Assembly: GCF_021556485.1 (NCBI RefSeq)
Contig: NZ_JAKGBW010000006.1
Location: 124,001-188,000, forward strand
Origin: Oceanobacillus alkalisoli
GTDB lineage: Bacteria > Bacillota > Bacilli > Bacillales > Amphibacillaceae
Direction of reading: 5' to 3'
DNA length: 64,000 nucleotides
Made by a program: the position numbers and the translations under genes. Under the pieces are notes generated by a model. It was not told the origin of the DNA. It was given only the letters and a program-made list of their open reading frames with translations, and did not search any database. This document shows positions 34,492 to 45,230 of this stretch, piece after piece (position 1 is the stretch's first letter; each line of letters opens with the position of its first letter).

Positions 34492-35973
34492 ATGGAAAAA
34501 CGCGAACAGTTGGATCGAAGTTTTAAACCTTCTTGGATTTGGGCAATTGCATTTGGTTCTGCCATTGGCTGGGGAGCTTTTGTGCTACCAGTTGATTGGA
34601 TGTCTATGGCAGGTCCTTTGGGAGTTATTATTGGCTATACGATTGGAGCCCTTTTGATGATTATTATTGGCGTAAGTTATGGATTCTTAGTTGAAAAGCT
34701 TCCGGTATCGGGTGGAGAATTCGCTTATGCTTACTATGGATTGGGCAGATATCATGCCTTTTTATGCGGGTGGTTTTTAACGCTTGGTTACCTATCCATT
34801 GTCGCCCTGAATGCTTCAGCTTTTGCACTGCTCTTTAAATTTATCTTTCCTTCTTTTGTTGAACAGGGTTACTTATATTCCATTGCAGGATGGGATATTT
34901 ACATCGTAGAAATCCTCTTAGCCCTTTCCGTTTTAGTCGTATTCGCACTAATGAATATAAGAGGTGCAAAAATATCGGGTTTTATTCAATTTATATTTGG
35001 CGTTTGCCTTATGGGTGGTGTAGTTTTACTAACGATAGCCATGATCTTGCATCCTTCCAGTGCCTTTTCCAACCTTCAACCTGCATTCACACCAGAAGTC
35101 AGTGCTATATCAGCCATTATAGCCATTGTGGCCATTGCTCCATGGGCATATATCGGATTTGATAATATACCACAGGCAGCAGAGGAATTTGACTTTTCAC
35201 CGACAAAAACTTTCAGGTTAATTGTACTTGCACTGCTGTGTGCCGCATTAGTTTATTCCATGACAATTATAGCTACGGCCGTTGGTCAGCCTTGGCTTAC
35301 TTCCGTAGAACAAGGATCTGCATGGGGTACAGGTCTAATCGTAGAAAATGCCTATGGCGGACTTGGCTTATTGCTGTTGGCCTTTGCATTGATGATGGGG
35401 ATTTTCACCGGGTTAATCGGGTTTTATTTATCTACGAGCAGATTAGTGTTTGCTATGGGACGTGCAAAAATCCTGCCAAAGGTATTCGGAAAACTTCATA
35501 CAAAATATAAAACACCGCATGCAGCTATTATTTTTACATTCATTCTCACACTTGCTGCACCTTTCTTCGGCAGACAGTCATTGTTATGGGTCGTTGACAT
35601 GTCTGCATTAGGTGTAACCATTGCCTATTTCTATACCTGCTTTATCGCATACAAACTATTTAAATGGTCAGATAAAGATACATTTAACCAAGACAGGTTT
35701 TCGGTTGTGTCTCCTGTAAGAAAGTTTTTCGCACTGCTTGGTATCATCAGTAGTACCGGGTTTTTCCTTCTCTTAGTTGTTCCCGGTTCTCCAGGCTTTC
35801 TCAGCACGCCTTCCTGGATAGCTCTAGGTGTATGGGTTGCATTAGGAGCCATCTTCTTCTTGTTCAGGTATAAAAATTACAGCGCGATGTCAAAACAAGA
35901 ACTAGACTATCTGATTCTTGGAGAGCACTCTGAAAATATAAAGCCCATTATTAATGAGCAAGCAGTAAAGTAA
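34492..35973 (+). CDS. APC-family amino-acid permease, probable taurine uptake
   Basis: The 493-residue protein has about twelve membrane segments, the APC start region AIAFGSAIGWGAFVLPVDW, and the conserved segment IAIVAIAPWAYIGFDNIPQA followed by EEFDFSP. It imports an amino acid or analogue with a proton. Its place between a probable sulfite exporter and taurine-catabolism genes suggests taurine as substrate; this is inferred from context. A terminator follows at 35999. Confidence 0.85.
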   Translation: MEKREQLDRSFKPSWIWAIAFGSAIGWGAFVLPVDWMSMAGPLGVIIGYTIGALLMIIIGVSYGFLVEKLPVSGGEFAYAYYGLGRYHAFLCGWFLTLGYLSIVALNASAFALLFKFIFPSFVEQGYLYSIAGWDIYIVEILLALSVLVVFALMNIRGAKISGFIQFIFGVCLMGGVVLLTIAMILHPSSAFSNLQPAFTPEVSAISAIIAIVAIAPWAYIGFDNIPQAAEEFDFSPTKTFRLIVLALLCAALVYSMTIIATAVGQPWLTSVEQGSAWGTGLIVENAYGGLGLLLLAFALMMGIFTGLIGFYLSTSRLVFAMGRAKILPKVFGKLHTKYKTPHAAIIFTFILTLAAPFFGRQSLLWVVDMSALGVTIAYFYTCFIAYKLFKWSDKDTFNQDRFSVVSPVRKFFALLGIISSTGFFLLLVVPGSPGFLSTPSWIALGVWVALGAIFFLFRYKNYSAMSKQELDYLILGEHSENIKPIINEQAVK

Positions 35974-35998
35974 GGAGATGACTAATCTCCTTTCCTTT

Positions 35999-36042
35999 CA
36001 CCGCCAAGCATACGAATGACGCGCTTGGCGGTGATTTTTTTT
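35999..36042 (+). terminator. Terminator of the permease gene
   Basis: CACCGCCAAGC pairs with GCTTGGCGGTG and is followed by TTTTTTTT. Confidence 0.9.
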
Positions 36043-36122
36043 GAATATCTAAAATAGCAGCTTCTTCTTATTATTATCATCTTGTTACCCATGAAGTTAT
36101 ATTCTATAGCAGGAACACAAAC

Positions 36123-36157
36123 AACTCCCGTATCGCAATATAAACGATACGGGAGTT
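36123..36157 (-). terminator. Terminator of the tpa-lysR-xsc operon
   Basis: AACTCCCGTATCG pairs with CGATACGGGAGTT; it lies 16 bases past the xsc stop. Confidence 0.8.
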
Positions 36158-36173
36158 TATTACTTATCTACCT

Positions 36174-37946
36174 TTATTTCCATTCCTCATGATCCAGATG
36201 CTTATATTTATCTAAATAGCGAGTCGGCATCTTCAGTGCATCTCTTCTGAATGGCGGTGCGAGCTGAGTACCATCCACATAGATATTCAGGACTGCAGCT
36301 TTTCGTTTCTCCAAAACTTCTTTCACTACTGGTGCGATATCTTCTGCCTTTTCAATGGTATAACCAAGCGCACCCATCGATCTTGCAACTTCCGCAAACT
36401 CTGGTGCTTTAATATCCGAACCAATAAAACGATTATCATAGTAATCCACTTGATTCTTCTTCTCTGCTGCCCATGACTTGTTATTAAATACACAGGCGAT
36501 GACTGGGATGTTTTGCTCCACTGCTGTACTTACTTCGTGCAGACTCATTCCCCACGCTCCGTCGCCAATAATCGCAACTACCGGTGAATCCGGCTCTGCA
36601 AGCTGTGCACCAAGTGCCGCCGGATAAGCAAATCCTGTGTTTCCAAAAGTTAAAGCAGCGATATGACGCCTTGTCTGGTTAAACTTTAGATAAGCGTTGG
36701 CAGTGGAAGATACGTTACCAATATCAGTCGAGATAATCGTATTTTCCGGTAATGCTTTCGTCAACTCCAACAATGCACGTCTCGGATTAATCGGATTCCC
36801 ATCTTCCATGGCAAGATCAACCAATTCCTGCTCCCACTCATCATTAACCTTGCTTATTTCCTGTAAACGACTTGGATTTTTATGAACATCGGGGACCGCG
36901 GCTGTCAGTTTTTCATATAGAGCTTCCGTCGCAGCCTTTGCGTCACCGATAATACCTACAGCGACTGGATGGGTGCGCGCGATGTTACGTGGATTGATAT
37001 CAATTTGGATGATTTTCGCTTGCTTTGGAAAATAATCGATATCATAACACGGCAAGGTACCAAAGACAGAAAGCCGTGTACCAATTGCGAGCACGACATC
37101 CGCTTTTTTCAGTGTATGCATTGCTGCTTTAGAACCCATGTAACCAATCGGGCCTACTGCAAGCGGATGATCTGCCGGAAAAGCATCATTATGCATATAC
37201 GATACAGCAGCCGGTATAGTTAGATGTTCTGCAATTTTGACTACCGTATCAACCCCATCCGCATCTACCGCACCACGGCCAGAAATAATAACAGGATGTT
37301 CAGCATTCTTCAGCAATTCCACTGCTCTGTCTAATAATACTGGATCTCCGCTTCCACGAGAGTCAACGCGATATTGGTGTGGCTGTAAAATCTGTTCTTC
37401 CAGTTCCCCGTAGAATAAGTCCCGCGGAATATCATATAAGACCGGTCCCCGCTCAGCATAGGCAATACGGAAAGCCGTTCGTAATGTGTCGGCAACCCTG
37501 CTAACATGTGTCACTCTTACCGTTTCTTTCGTAATAGCTTTGAAGATAGACACCTGGTCAGCTTCCTGAAAACCATCCCAGCCAATCGTAGGAGTACCGG
37601 CAGACGGCGAAATTACAACCATCGGGGTATGCGCTTGATTCGCAGCAGCAACAGATGTAACCATATTGGTAATCCCTGGCCCATTTTGACCAATTACTAC
37701 CCCTGCTGTTCCGGAAACTCGTGTATAAGCATCCGCCATATGGGCTGCACTCTGTTCGTGTCTTACTGGCAGAAACCGAATTCCCGCTGCTGGGAATAGA
37801 TCCAGCATATCCATAAATGCAGAACCGACAATGCCGTATACCTCTTGTATTCCTTCTGCCACCAGCGTCTCCACGATAGCCTCACTTGGTGTCATTTTCA
37901 CTTTCCGGTTTGTTGCCTGCTTCATTTCTGAAGATTGTTTTACCAT
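36174..37946 (-). CDS. xsc: Sulfoacetaldehyde acetyltransferase
   Basis: This thiamine-diphosphate enzyme converts sulfoacetaldehyde plus phosphate to acetyl phosphate and sulfite. The 590-residue protein has the three TPP-enzyme domains. The active-site glutamate region is [16 protein letters not shown] near residue 62, and the cofactor motif is [19 protein letters not shown] ... VFNNKSW. The xsc-type C-terminus ([20 protein letters not shown]) distinguishes it from acetolactate synthase. I set the start at 37946, eight bases after GGAGG. It follows the LysR gene by 16 bases in one operon with tpa. Acetyl phosphate would need Pta or AckA encoded elsewhere; no pta is adjacent. Confidence 0.93.
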   Translation of the reverse strand: MVKQSSEMKQATNRKVKMTPSEAIVETLVAEGIQEVYGIVGSAFMDMLDLFPAAGIRFLPVRHEQSAAHMADAYTRVSGTAGVVIGQNGPGITNMVTSVAAANQAHTPMVVISPSAGTPTIGWDGFQEADQVSIFKAITKETVRVTHVSRVADTLRTAFRIAYAERGPVLYDIPRDLFYGELEEQILQPHQYRVDSRGSGDPVLLDRAVELLKNAEHPVIISGRGAVDADGVDTVVKIAEHLTIPAAVSYMHNDAFPADHPLAVGPIGYMGSKAAMHTLKKADVVLAIGTRLSVFGTLPCYDIDYFPKQAKIIQIDINPRNIARTHPVAVGIIGDAKAATEALYEKLTAAVPDVHKNPSRLQEISKVNDEWEQELVDLAMEDGNPINPRRALLELTKALPENTIISTDIGNVSSTANAYLKFNQTRRHIAALTFGNTGFAYPAALGAQLAEPDSPVVAIIGDGAWGMSLHEVSTAVEQNIPVIACVFNNKSWAAEKKNQVDYYDNRFIGSDIKAPEFAEVARSMGALGYTIEKAEDIAPVVKEVLEKRKAAVLNIYVDGTQLAPPFRRDALKMPTRYLDKYKHLDHEEWK

Positions 37947-37962
37947 TTCCAATTCCTCCCTT

Positions 37963-38877
37963 TTATGAAATCTGCAGTTCAGCTTTGCTTGCCATTTTTT
38001 TCAATTCTTCAATAAAGATTTCCGTGGTTGACTTCAATACTTGGTTCCTGCCGTATGCGATATAAAAAAATCGGTAAAAAGAAATATTTTGGATAAGGTG
38101 AGCTGTTAACACATTTAACTCCTGCTCTTTCTTAATCGCACTTCTGGAGATAATCGACACACCGAGCCCGGCTTCAACCACTGCTTTAATCGCTTCTGTA
38201 CTTCCCAGCTCCATTACAATGTTTAAATCCGATTCTGTAAGTCCTGCCTGTTTCAGGTATTGATTAACTACCGCTCTTGTTCCCGATCCCTTTTCTCTTA
38301 CAATCAGTGGGAGCTGTTTTAATTTCTCTAAAGATACCTTCATGTCTTGCTTCGGTAGATAGGAAGAGGAAGCAATTAAAATAAGTTCATCTTCCATAAT
38401 TGGTTCCACAATCACATCTGGATCATCGATCGGAGTTTCGATCAGCCCGACATCAATACGCTGATCTTTGATATTGGAAACAATATTATTCGAGTTGGTA
38501 ATATCTACTTCCATCTGTATCAATGGGTACATTCCTTTAAATATCTTGAGAAATTCAGGTAGTATATATTCACCAATCGTAAAGCTGCATCCCATACTTA
38601 ATTCACCATAAACTGTATCCTCAATACGCATAATTTCTTTATGTGCCATATCATTCAGACGGATCATCTCACGAGCGTATTTCATCAAAATTTTTGCAGA
38701 CTGGGTAAGCTCAACTTTCTTTGTTGTGCGCTCGAATAACTTTGTATTTAACTCTTCTTCCAGTGATTTAATTTGTGCAGTAATTGTAGGTTGGGTAACA
38801 TATAATAACTTTGCAGCTTCAGAAAAACTTCTTTTTTCCGCTACAATCATAAATGTTTTCAGTTTTTCATAATTCAT
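37963..38877 (-). CDS. LysR-family regulator in the taurine operon
   Basis: The 304-residue protein has a LysR helix-turn-helix ([20 protein letters not shown], residues 16-35) and an effector domain typical of the CysL/CysB-like branch, ending [12 protein letters not shown]. It lies inside the tpa-xsc operon on the same strand. A sulfur-related or amino-acid effector is likely but not shown. It presumably controls xsc, tpa or the divergent transporters. Confidence 0.9.
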   Translation of the reverse strand: MNYEKLKTFMIVAEKRSFSEAAKLLYVTQPTITAQIKSLEEELNTKLFERTTKKVELTQSAKILMKYAREMIRLNDMAHKEIMRIEDTVYGELSMGCSFTIGEYILPEFLKIFKGMYPLIQMEVDITNSNNIVSNIKDQRIDVGLIETPIDDPDVIVEPIMEDELILIASSSYLPKQDMKVSLEKLKQLPLIVREKGSGTRAVVNQYLKQAGLTESDLNIVMELGSTEAIKAVVEAGLGVSIISRSAIKKEQELNVLTAHLIQNISFYRFFYIAYGRNQVLKSTTEIFIEELKKMASKAELQIS

Positions 38878-38915
38878 CTTTTTTCCTTCCTATCAATCTC
38901 TGACTTGAATTCTAG

Positions 38916-40271
38916 TTAAATACTGTTAATGACAGACTCCACTGTCTCCATAATAAAATCTAGTTCTTCCTCTGTACTGATCAGTGGCGGTGCAATAATG
39001 ATGACATTGTTCTGATTTGGCACTGTGTCTCCATTCTTACCGATAATCAATCCTTTTGCCTTGCATTTTCCTAATACCTCACCGATCTTCGCATCATTTA
39101 ATGGTGTTTTCGCCTTCTTATCCTCTACCATTTCCAGTCCGACAAGAAAACCTACTTGCCTCACTTCTCCTACATTTTTATGCTCGGCTAGCTGCTTGAG
39201 CCTGCTTAACTTTGATTCTCCTAAATCGCGGACACGCCGGACAATTCCTTCTCTTTCAATTATTTCGATATTTTTTAATGCAACTGCACATGCTGCAGGG
39301 TGTCCTCCGTATGTGGATACATGACGGAAATGATTATCTTCTCCTTTTTCCTTGAAAACATCATAAATTTCTCCACGGACAGCTGTAGCACCCAATGGTA
39401 AATAACCACTCGTCAATCCTTTTGCCATCGTGACAATATCTGGCTGTACCCCCTTTGCATGCATAAAACCGAACATTTCCCCGGTTCGTCCGTATCCAGA
39501 GACAACTTCATCCATGATAAGCAGAACATTATATTTCTTACAAATTTCTGCTACCTTTTCTATATATTTCATCGAGGGGATGATTACTCCACCGCCTGAA
39601 ATAAACGGCTCCATGATAAAGGCGCCTACCGTTTCCTCGCCTTCCCAGTTAATCATTTCTTCCAGCAATTGGGCTGCTTTCAGATCTGATTCTTCTTTAC
39701 TACCATCAAAAATAGACCGATAACTATATGGCGGATAAATATGCAAAAATCCTGGTACCCCCGGATCATACTTATTTCGGCGGTTCGCTTGAGCTGTTGC
39801 ACTCAATGCACCAAGTGTCGAGCCGTGATATCCCCGATATCTGGATATTACTTTATATTTTTGCGGATTTCCTGTTTGTATGTGATATTGACGGGCAATC
39901 TTGAAGGCCGTTTCATTCGCCTCTGAACCACTATTTGAAAAGAATGTTTGATATCTAGAACCTAATAAATCACTGATTTTTTCTGCCAGTTTAATAGCAG
40001 GCTGATGATTCATTGTTAATGGAAAATAGGAAAGGTTTTTCAGCTGTTCCGCTGCAGCATCCACAATTTCCTGCCTGCCATGCCCAAGATTTAGACACCA
40101 TAAGCCAGAGACACCGTCCAGATATTCATTTCCTTCTTCGTCTTTAAACCACACACCCTTACCAGAAGCAGCAACCATCTTTTTTTCATCTGGATTAAAA
40201 CGATGCATTGCATTCCATAAATGCATAGAATCTTTTTCGGTCGCTTGACTCATTTCTTTTTCAGTTTTCAA
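38916..40271 (-). CDS. tpa: Taurine:pyruvate aminotransferase (class III)
   Basis: This enzyme transfers the amino group of taurine to pyruvate, giving sulfoacetaldehyde and alanine. The class-III fold is clear: SGSEANETAFKIARQYH, YRGYHGSTLGALSATA, LIMDEVVSGYGRTGEMFGF and the PLP lysine in TMAKGLTSGYLPLGA. The N-terminus (LWNAMHRFNPDEKKM) and the xsc and ald neighbours favour taurine over beta-alanine or GABA. The TTG at 40271 has GGAGG seven bases upstream and is preferred over the ATG five codons earlier. A strong promoter with an overlapping palindrome lies upstream. Confidence 0.88.
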   Translation of the reverse strand: MKTEKEMSQATEKDSMHLWNAMHRFNPDEKKMVAASGKGVWFKDEEGNEYLDGVSGLWCLNLGHGRQEIVDAAAEQLKNLSYFPLTMNHQPAIKLAEKISDLLGSRYQTFFSNSGSEANETAFKIARQYHIQTGNPQKYKVISRYRGYHGSTLGALSATAQANRRNKYDPGVPGFLHIYPPYSYRSIFDGSKEESDLKAAQLLEEMINWEGEETVGAFIMEPFISGGGVIIPSMKYIEKVAEICKKYNVLLIMDEVVSGYGRTGEMFGFMHAKGVQPDIVTMAKGLTSGYLPLGATAVRGEIYDVFKEKGEDNHFRHVSTYGGHPAACAVALKNIEIIEREGIVRRVRDLGESKLSRLKQLAEHKNVGEVRQVGFLVGLEMVEDKKAKTPLNDAKIGEVLGKCKAKGLIIGKNGDTVPNQNNVIIIAPPLISTEEELDFIMETVESVINSI

Positions 40272-40441
40272 ATTCCTTCCTCCCATCTATTTCAAAAATA
40301 CTTTAACAGACACACTTTCAGGAAAATCAGCGTTAATTGCTCACCAACTGTAATCGCTGTCATTTTATAATGACGCATTCTTCATTGAATCTGATGAAAA
40401 TCTAGATCTACGTTCCCTCCCATTATGACGTCCTGACATTC

Positions 40442-40500
40442 GTACCAGTTGAAATAAACTGGAGTACACTTAGTATAAATTATCTTATTGCTATTTTCAA
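40442..40500 (-). promoter_or_regulatory. tpa promoter with operator palindrome
   Basis: Minus strand: TTGAAA (40500-40495), 17-base spacer, TATACT (40477-40472), then the inverted repeat CCAGTT-N6-AACTGG (40462-40445) with flanking GTAC on both sides, over the expected transcription start. The GntR/UTRA regulator next door or the LysR protein is the likely binder. Confidence 0.6.
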
Positions 40501-40559
40501 TATTTTTAACAAATTCAGATATCATAATTTTAAATATGATTTATAAAAATTTTTTATGA

Positions 40560-41282
40560 TTATCTACTTTTACGGGATAAATGAATTGTAAACCGGTACA
40601 GGTCACTACGGTAATAAGCCTCCTCGTATTCAATCACATTTCCCGAAACATCTTTGATGATTCTTTCTGCAATTATTGTCCCTGCGTTTTCAGGCACTTG
40701 AAGATAATTTCGATCTTCCTCCAATAATGTTCCACTGCTGATGATTTGTTTTGCATCAGCAAATTGAATTCCAAGCTTGTTTTCCACCAGATCATATAAA
40801 GTAGCATCGTTCAGCTCGTGTTTTACCAACTCTTCTCCGATTCCCACTGGATAAAAATGTCGTTCTACTCCAATCGCAGTATCATCTGCATAACGCACTC
40901 TTTTTATAAAATATGCTTTCTCAAAGCCAGATATTTCCTGAATATATGCTGGAGGAACGGTAATATAGTGATCAATTAATTTTGCCCCTGGCTTCATCCC
41001 TAGATTCTGTATGGTTTCCGTCGTACTGCTCAAATGCCCTAGCCACTCATCTATTGGTCTTAGAGAAACAAATGTCCCTTTTCCATGTCTTTTTTCTAGA
41101 ATACCTTCCATTACGAGAAGATTGATCGCCTCTCTTACCGTGCTTCTGCTCGTATCATATTCTTCCATCAGTTGTCTCTCACTTGGAATCTGTTCCTTGT
41201 AAATCCCTTTACTGATTTGATCTTCAATTTCTTTTTTTAATTGAATATGCAATGGGATAAAGCTTTCATAATCCAATTCCAT
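40560..41282 (-). CDS. GntR-family regulator with UTRA domain
   Basis: The 240-residue protein has a GntR winged helix (residues 6-70, IPSERQLMEEYDTSRSTVRE and EKRHGKGTF) and a HutC-type UTRA ligand domain (about 90-235). It is encoded just upstream of tpa, on the same strand, with 289 bases between the genes that contain a promoter and palindrome. It is likely a repressor of taurine genes relieved by taurine or a metabolite. The effector is unproven. Confidence 0.9.
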   Translation of the reverse strand: MELDYESFIPLHIQLKKEIEDQISKGIYKEQIPSERQLMEEYDTSRSTVREAINLLVMEGILEKRHGKGTFVSLRPIDEWLGHLSSTTETIQNLGMKPGAKLIDHYITVPPAYIQEISGFEKAYFIKRVRYADDTAIGVERHFYPVGIGEELVKHELNDATLYDLVENKLGIQFADAKQIISSGTLLEEDRNYLQVPENAGTIIAERIIKDVSGNVIEYEEAYYRSDLYRFTIHLSRKSR

Positions 41283-41393
41283 CTAATCTCCCACCTCTTA
41301 TTCCCACTTGGTTTCTCTTTATATCATACTTGAACTGGACTATGTTCTCAAATTCAATAAAACGAACACAGGATTCTGACAGTAGCCTTCTTG

Positions 41394-42527
41394 CTAACGA
41401 TAGGCTCTCTTATTTTCCAGCAAACTGGTAATTGGTTTATAATCCAGATTATGTGCTTGAGCAACCGGCTGGTACGTTACAAGGCCATCATGTGTATTGA
41501 CACCCTTCGCAAAAGCTTCATTTATTTTCACAACTTGCTTCAATCCTTTATTTGCTAGTAGCATACCATACTGACTCGTGACATTCGTTAAAGACATCGT
41601 TGCCGTTCTTGCTACAGAACCGGGGATATTGGCTACCGCATAATGCAGAACATCGTGCTTTACATATATTGGATCATCATGAGTCGTCACCCGATCAATA
41701 GTCTCAATCGATCCCCCCTGATCAACGGCTACATCAATGATAACGGAAGCGGGAGACATGTCTTTCACCATTTCTTCAGACACAAGCTGAGGTGCTTTGG
41801 CTCCTGGTATCAACACAGCACCGATCAATAGATCCGCATCTTTTACAGCGCTTCTAATATTCAATGGATTGGACATCAAGGTTTTAACCCTGCCGCTAAA
41901 TAGATCATCCAATTCACGCAGACGCTTCGTGTTAATGTCGATAATCGTTACGTTTGCCCGAAATCCTACAGCCATTTTGGCTGCATTTGTCCCGACTGCA
42001 CCTCCACCAATAATCACGATATTGGCTGGATGAACACCAGGTACACCGCTGAGCAAGACACCTTTACCACCTTTCGTATTTTCCAAAAAGTGAGATCCGA
42101 TCTGAACAGACATTCGTCCGGCAATTTCACTCATCGGGGCAAGTAGCGGGAGTTCACCGCTTTCTTCCTGGATCGTTTCATAAGCAATCGCTGTAACCTT
42201 CTTCTCTACCAAATGCTCGGTCAGTTCCGGTTCTGCAGCTAAGTGAAGAAAGGTAAACAATATGAGTCCTTCACGTAAGAAAGTGAATTCCTCTGGTTGT
42301 GGCTCTTTCACTTTCATCACCATATCCACATTCCAAGCTTCTCCTGCTGTTTGCACAATATTTGCACCAGCTGCTTCATATTCGGCATCTGAGAATCCAC
42401 TTCCATTTCCAGCAGCTGTCTCCACATAAACATCATGACCTGTATTAATAAACATCGTCACGCTGGATGGCGTTAATGCAACGCGCTTTTCGTTGTTTTT
42501 CGTTTCTTTAGGAACTCCAATAATCAT
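41394..42527 (-). CDS. ald: Alanine dehydrogenase
   Basis: The 377-residue NAD enzyme oxidatively deaminates L-alanine to pyruvate and ammonia. It has the substrate lysine in [12 protein letters not shown], the catalytic histidine in [12 protein letters not shown], the NAD motif [16 protein letters not shown], and the closing substrate-domain piece [20 protein letters not shown] precedes the ATG. In taurine degradation it regenerates the pyruvate used by Tpa, closing the cycle, which explains its place beside tpa. Alanine catabolism during sporulation is an additional known role of ald in Bacillus. Confidence 0.93.
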   Translation of the reverse strand: MIIGVPKETKNNEKRVALTPSSVTMFINTGHDVYVETAAGNGSGFSDAEYEAAGANIVQTAGEAWNVDMVMKVKEPQPEEFTFLREGLILFTFLHLAAEPELTEHLVEKKVTAIAYETIQEESGELPLLAPMSEIAGRMSVQIGSHFLENTKGGKGVLLSGVPGVHPANIVIIGGGAVGTNAAKMAVGFRANVTIIDINTKRLRELDDLFSGRVKTLMSNPLNIRSAVKDADLLIGAVLIPGAKAPQLVSEEMVKDMSPASVIIDVAVDQGGSIETIDRVTTHDDPIYVKHDVLHYAVANIPGSVARTATMSLTNVTSQYGMLLANKGLKQVVKINEAFAKGVNTHDGLVTYQPVAQAHNLDYKPITSLLENKRAYR

Positions 42528-42734
42528 TTATTCCCCTCCATTTCTTTTCAATAGCAAAATCAGATACATCCGCACGTGCGTACCACTGCTCCGTGGTTAC
42601 CTATTAGTATATAAATCTAATTAAAATAGGTCAAATTATTTTGTTAATTCTGTTATTTTAAATCTCTATAAGGCTGATTAAGTTTTTTAATAAACTCTAA
42701 GTATACATACCTTTGAACGCACTAGACAGAAAAT

Positions 42735-42767
42735 GGCCAAAGAAACAGTGAGCCTGCCCCTTTGGCC
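42735..42767 (-). terminator. Probable terminator of proBA
   Basis: GGCCAAAG and CTTTGGCC form an 8-bp perfect stem about 50 bases past the proA stop; the T run is weak. Confidence 0.5.
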
Positions 42768-42818
42768 TATATACTTCAAGAGATGGCGGAACAAATCTTT
42801 TCCAGTATCTCTTAAATA

Positions 42819-44066
42819 TTAACTTCTAACTTGCCCGTCCCCTGTAATTTGTACTTTACTCGACGTCAATGCTTTCAGTCCCATTGGCCCTCTTGCATGT
42901 AACTTCTGCGTACTTATCCCGATTTCAGCTCCATATCCAAACTCGAATCCATCCGTAAAACGAGTCGATACATTATGATAAACGGCAGCAGCATCGACAT
43001 GCTGTAAGAACATATCTGCATGCTGACTGTCCTCCGTAATAATCGCTTCAGAATGCTTTGTTCCATATTGATTAATATGTTCGATTGCTTCCTCTGTTGA
43101 ATCTACTACTTTAACACTCATGGCATGTCCAAGGTATTCATTCGCCCAGTCTTCTTCCGTTGCTTCTTGTGCCGCAGGGAAGCTTTCGCGAACGCGCTCA
43201 TCAGCATAAATCTGGACATCGTTCGCTTTCAACTTCTCTAAAAGCTCCTCGCCATGGTTCTCGAACCAGGTAGCATCGATTAAAAGCGACTCGATCGCAT
43301 TACAAACGGATGGGCGTTGCAGTTTTGCATTCAGAACAATCTCTTCTGCCATCGGTTGCGTTGCTGTTTGATCGATAAATACGTGACAATTTCCGGCACC
43401 CGTTTCAATTACCGGTACGGTAGCTTCTCGAACGACTGTATCAATCAGATTTTTACCGCCGCGAGGTATCAATACGTCTAAATAATCATTTAGCCGAAAT
43501 AATTCGCTGGCTGTCTCTCTGCTTGTATCCTCAATTAACTGCACAGCATCAACTGGTAGCGTACTTTTTTCTAATGCACGGTGAATCGAGTTGACGAGTG
43601 CCAGATTGGAATTTTTAGCAGAAGAGCTTCCTCTTAAAATGACTGCATTTCCGGTTTTCAGTGTCAATGTTGCCGCATCGACCGTAACATTCGGTCTAGC
43701 TTCATAAATCATCGCCACAACCCCAAGAGGAACACGTCTTTCCTCGATTTTCATCCCATTGTCTTTACGGATCGTTTCAAGGACCTCGCCGATTGGATCG
43801 TTCAGCTCGATAATTTGCTCAATGGCAGCAGCAATCCCTTCCAGTCTTTCCTGATTCAACATTATTCGGTCCAACACTGACGAAATGAGACCATTTTCTT
43901 TTCCAGCAGTAAGGTCCTTTTCATTTTCTCTAAGAATCATCTTTTGGTCTTTACGTAACTGTTCCGCAATCAAGGCTAATGCTTCGTTTTTCTCCTCTGT
44001 TGTTGCACTTGACATGGCATAACTTGCTTTCTTGGCTGCTTTTCCTTTTTGAATCACTTCACTCAT
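42819..44066 (-). CDS. proA: Gamma-glutamyl phosphate reductase
   Basis: This 415-residue enzyme catalyses the second step of proline synthesis: NADPH reduction of glutamyl-5-phosphate to the semialdehyde. The catalytic cysteine is in QRPSVCNAIESLLID, and the cofactor-domain pieces GVVAMIYEARPNVTVDAA and LKTGNAVILRGSS are intact. Its start overlaps the proB stop by four bases (ATGA), so the two are translationally coupled. In Bacillus, T-box-controlled proBA genes serve proline supply for protein synthesis. Confidence 0.96.
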   Translation of the reverse strand: MSEVIQKGKAAKKASYAMSSATTEEKNEALALIAEQLRKDQKMILRENEKDLTAGKENGLISSVLDRIMLNQERLEGIAAAIEQIIELNDPIGEVLETIRKDNGMKIEERRVPLGVVAMIYEARPNVTVDAATLTLKTGNAVILRGSSSAKNSNLALVNSIHRALEKSTLPVDAVQLIEDTSRETASELFRLNDYLDVLIPRGGKNLIDTVVREATVPVIETGAGNCHVFIDQTATQPMAEEIVLNAKLQRPSVCNAIESLLIDATWFENHGEELLEKLKANDVQIYADERVRESFPAAQEATEEDWANEYLGHAMSVKVVDSTEEAIEHINQYGTKHSEAIITEDSQHADMFLQHVDAAAVYHNVSTRFTDGFEFGYGAEIGISTQKLHARGPMGLKALTSSKVQITGDGQVRS

Positions 44067-45178
44067 GGTAATGCCTCCCCTATTTTTTTTACACTAACCC
44101 AACCGTCACGATGGATTACTTCGATAGATGGTGTGACCTTTTCTCTATCGCTATGGCTTTTGATCGTCTGCTCGAGTTCATCAGATGAACAGCTTATTTC
44201 TCCTTTTCCAAGTAAATCATGCATTCCATACACATGGACAACATCACCCTTTTCAAAGGTCCCGCTTATTTTTAATATTCCTGCTGAAAGTAAACTGCTT
44301 CCTTGATTGGATATTGCTTCTTCTGCTCCTTTATCCACATAAATTCTCCCCATTGCTTCAGAATGGAGCGCAATCCATTGTTTTCTCGTATTGATTGGAG
44401 CTTTGGAATGGCTCGCAATATACGTGCCATCGCCATTTCCTTGTAAAACTTGGATGAGTTTATCATGGCCTTTCCCGTGCCCGATAAAGACAGGAACGCC
44501 GAGCATCGTTGCGGTTTTGGCTGCGATTAGCTTTGATTTCATTCCTCCAGTGCCTACCTTCGATCCAGTCGAATCTGTATCTTGAATCATCTCTTCTGTT
44601 ATTCCATCTAAGTAGTCATATTTTACTGCGGCGGGGTTCGTTCGCGGATTTCCATTATAAATTCCATTAATATCTGTTAATATAATGAGCTGATCGGCAT
44701 GGATAAAGCCACTGACCAAAGCGGATAGCATATCATTATCACCAAATGTCAATTCTTCAACTGATACAGTGTCATTTTCATTGATGATTGGTATTGCGCC
44801 TCTTTCCAACAGTTCTGTCATCGTTGCATAAACATTTCGGTAGCGCTCCCGGTCTGAAAAGTCATCCCTAGTTAACAATAATAAGGCTACCGTTATATCG
44901 AAGAAACTAAATTTCTCAATATATGTCTGAATCAGCATGCTTTGTCCGATTGCCGCGGCTGCTTGTTTACCTTTTAGGGTTACCGGTCTTGAAGAATAAC
45001 CAAGTCCGCGGAAACCTGCCGCAACTGCACCTGAAGATACCAGGATTACTTCATGGTTAGCTTCCTTTAGCGCAACAAGTGCACGAACATGTTCATCCAG
45101 TTTTTGCTGATCTATTTCACCCTTTTCGTTCGTAAGTGAACTACTGCCGATTTTGACTACAATTCGCTGTCTACGCAT
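44063..45178 (-). CDS. proB: Glutamate 5-kinase
   Basis: The 371-residue protein starts the proline pathway by phosphorylating glutamate. An amino-acid-kinase domain (IVVKIGSSSLTNEKGEI at the start; PIINENDTVSVEELTFGDND; GTGGMKSKLIAAKTATMLG) is followed by a C-terminal PUA domain (about 275-355). Its transcript begins far upstream in a proline T-box leader. Between that leader and the gene lies a copy of the dispersed repeat. Confidence 0.96.
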   Translation of the reverse strand: MRRQRIVVKIGSSSLTNEKGEIDQQKLDEHVRALVALKEANHEVILVSSGAVAAGFRGLGYSSRPVTLKGKQAAAAIGQSMLIQTYIEKFSFFDITVALLLLTRDDFSDRERYRNVYATMTELLERGAIPIINENDTVSVEELTFGDNDMLSALVSGFIHADQLIILTDINGIYNGNPRTNPAAVKYDYLDGITEEMIQDTDSTGSKVGTGGMKSKLIAAKTATMLGVPVFIGHGKGHDKLIQVLQGNGDGTYIASHSKAPINTRKQWIALHSEAMGRIYVDKGAEEAISNQGSSLLSAGILKISGTFEKGDVVHVYGMHDLLGKGEISCSSDELEQTIKSHSDREKVTPSIEVIHRDGWVSVKKIGEALP

Positions 45179-45230
45179 TTGCTGTTTCCTCCGTTTACTC
45201 GATTAACTCATTACTTTGCAGAATAAAGTG

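Noticed and set aside
36174-37946. Acetolactate synthase for the thiamine-diphosphate enzyme
   Set aside because: There is no small regulatory subunit gene nearby, the C-terminal region matches Xsc, and the tpa, ald and exporter neighbours fit sulfoacetaldehyde.
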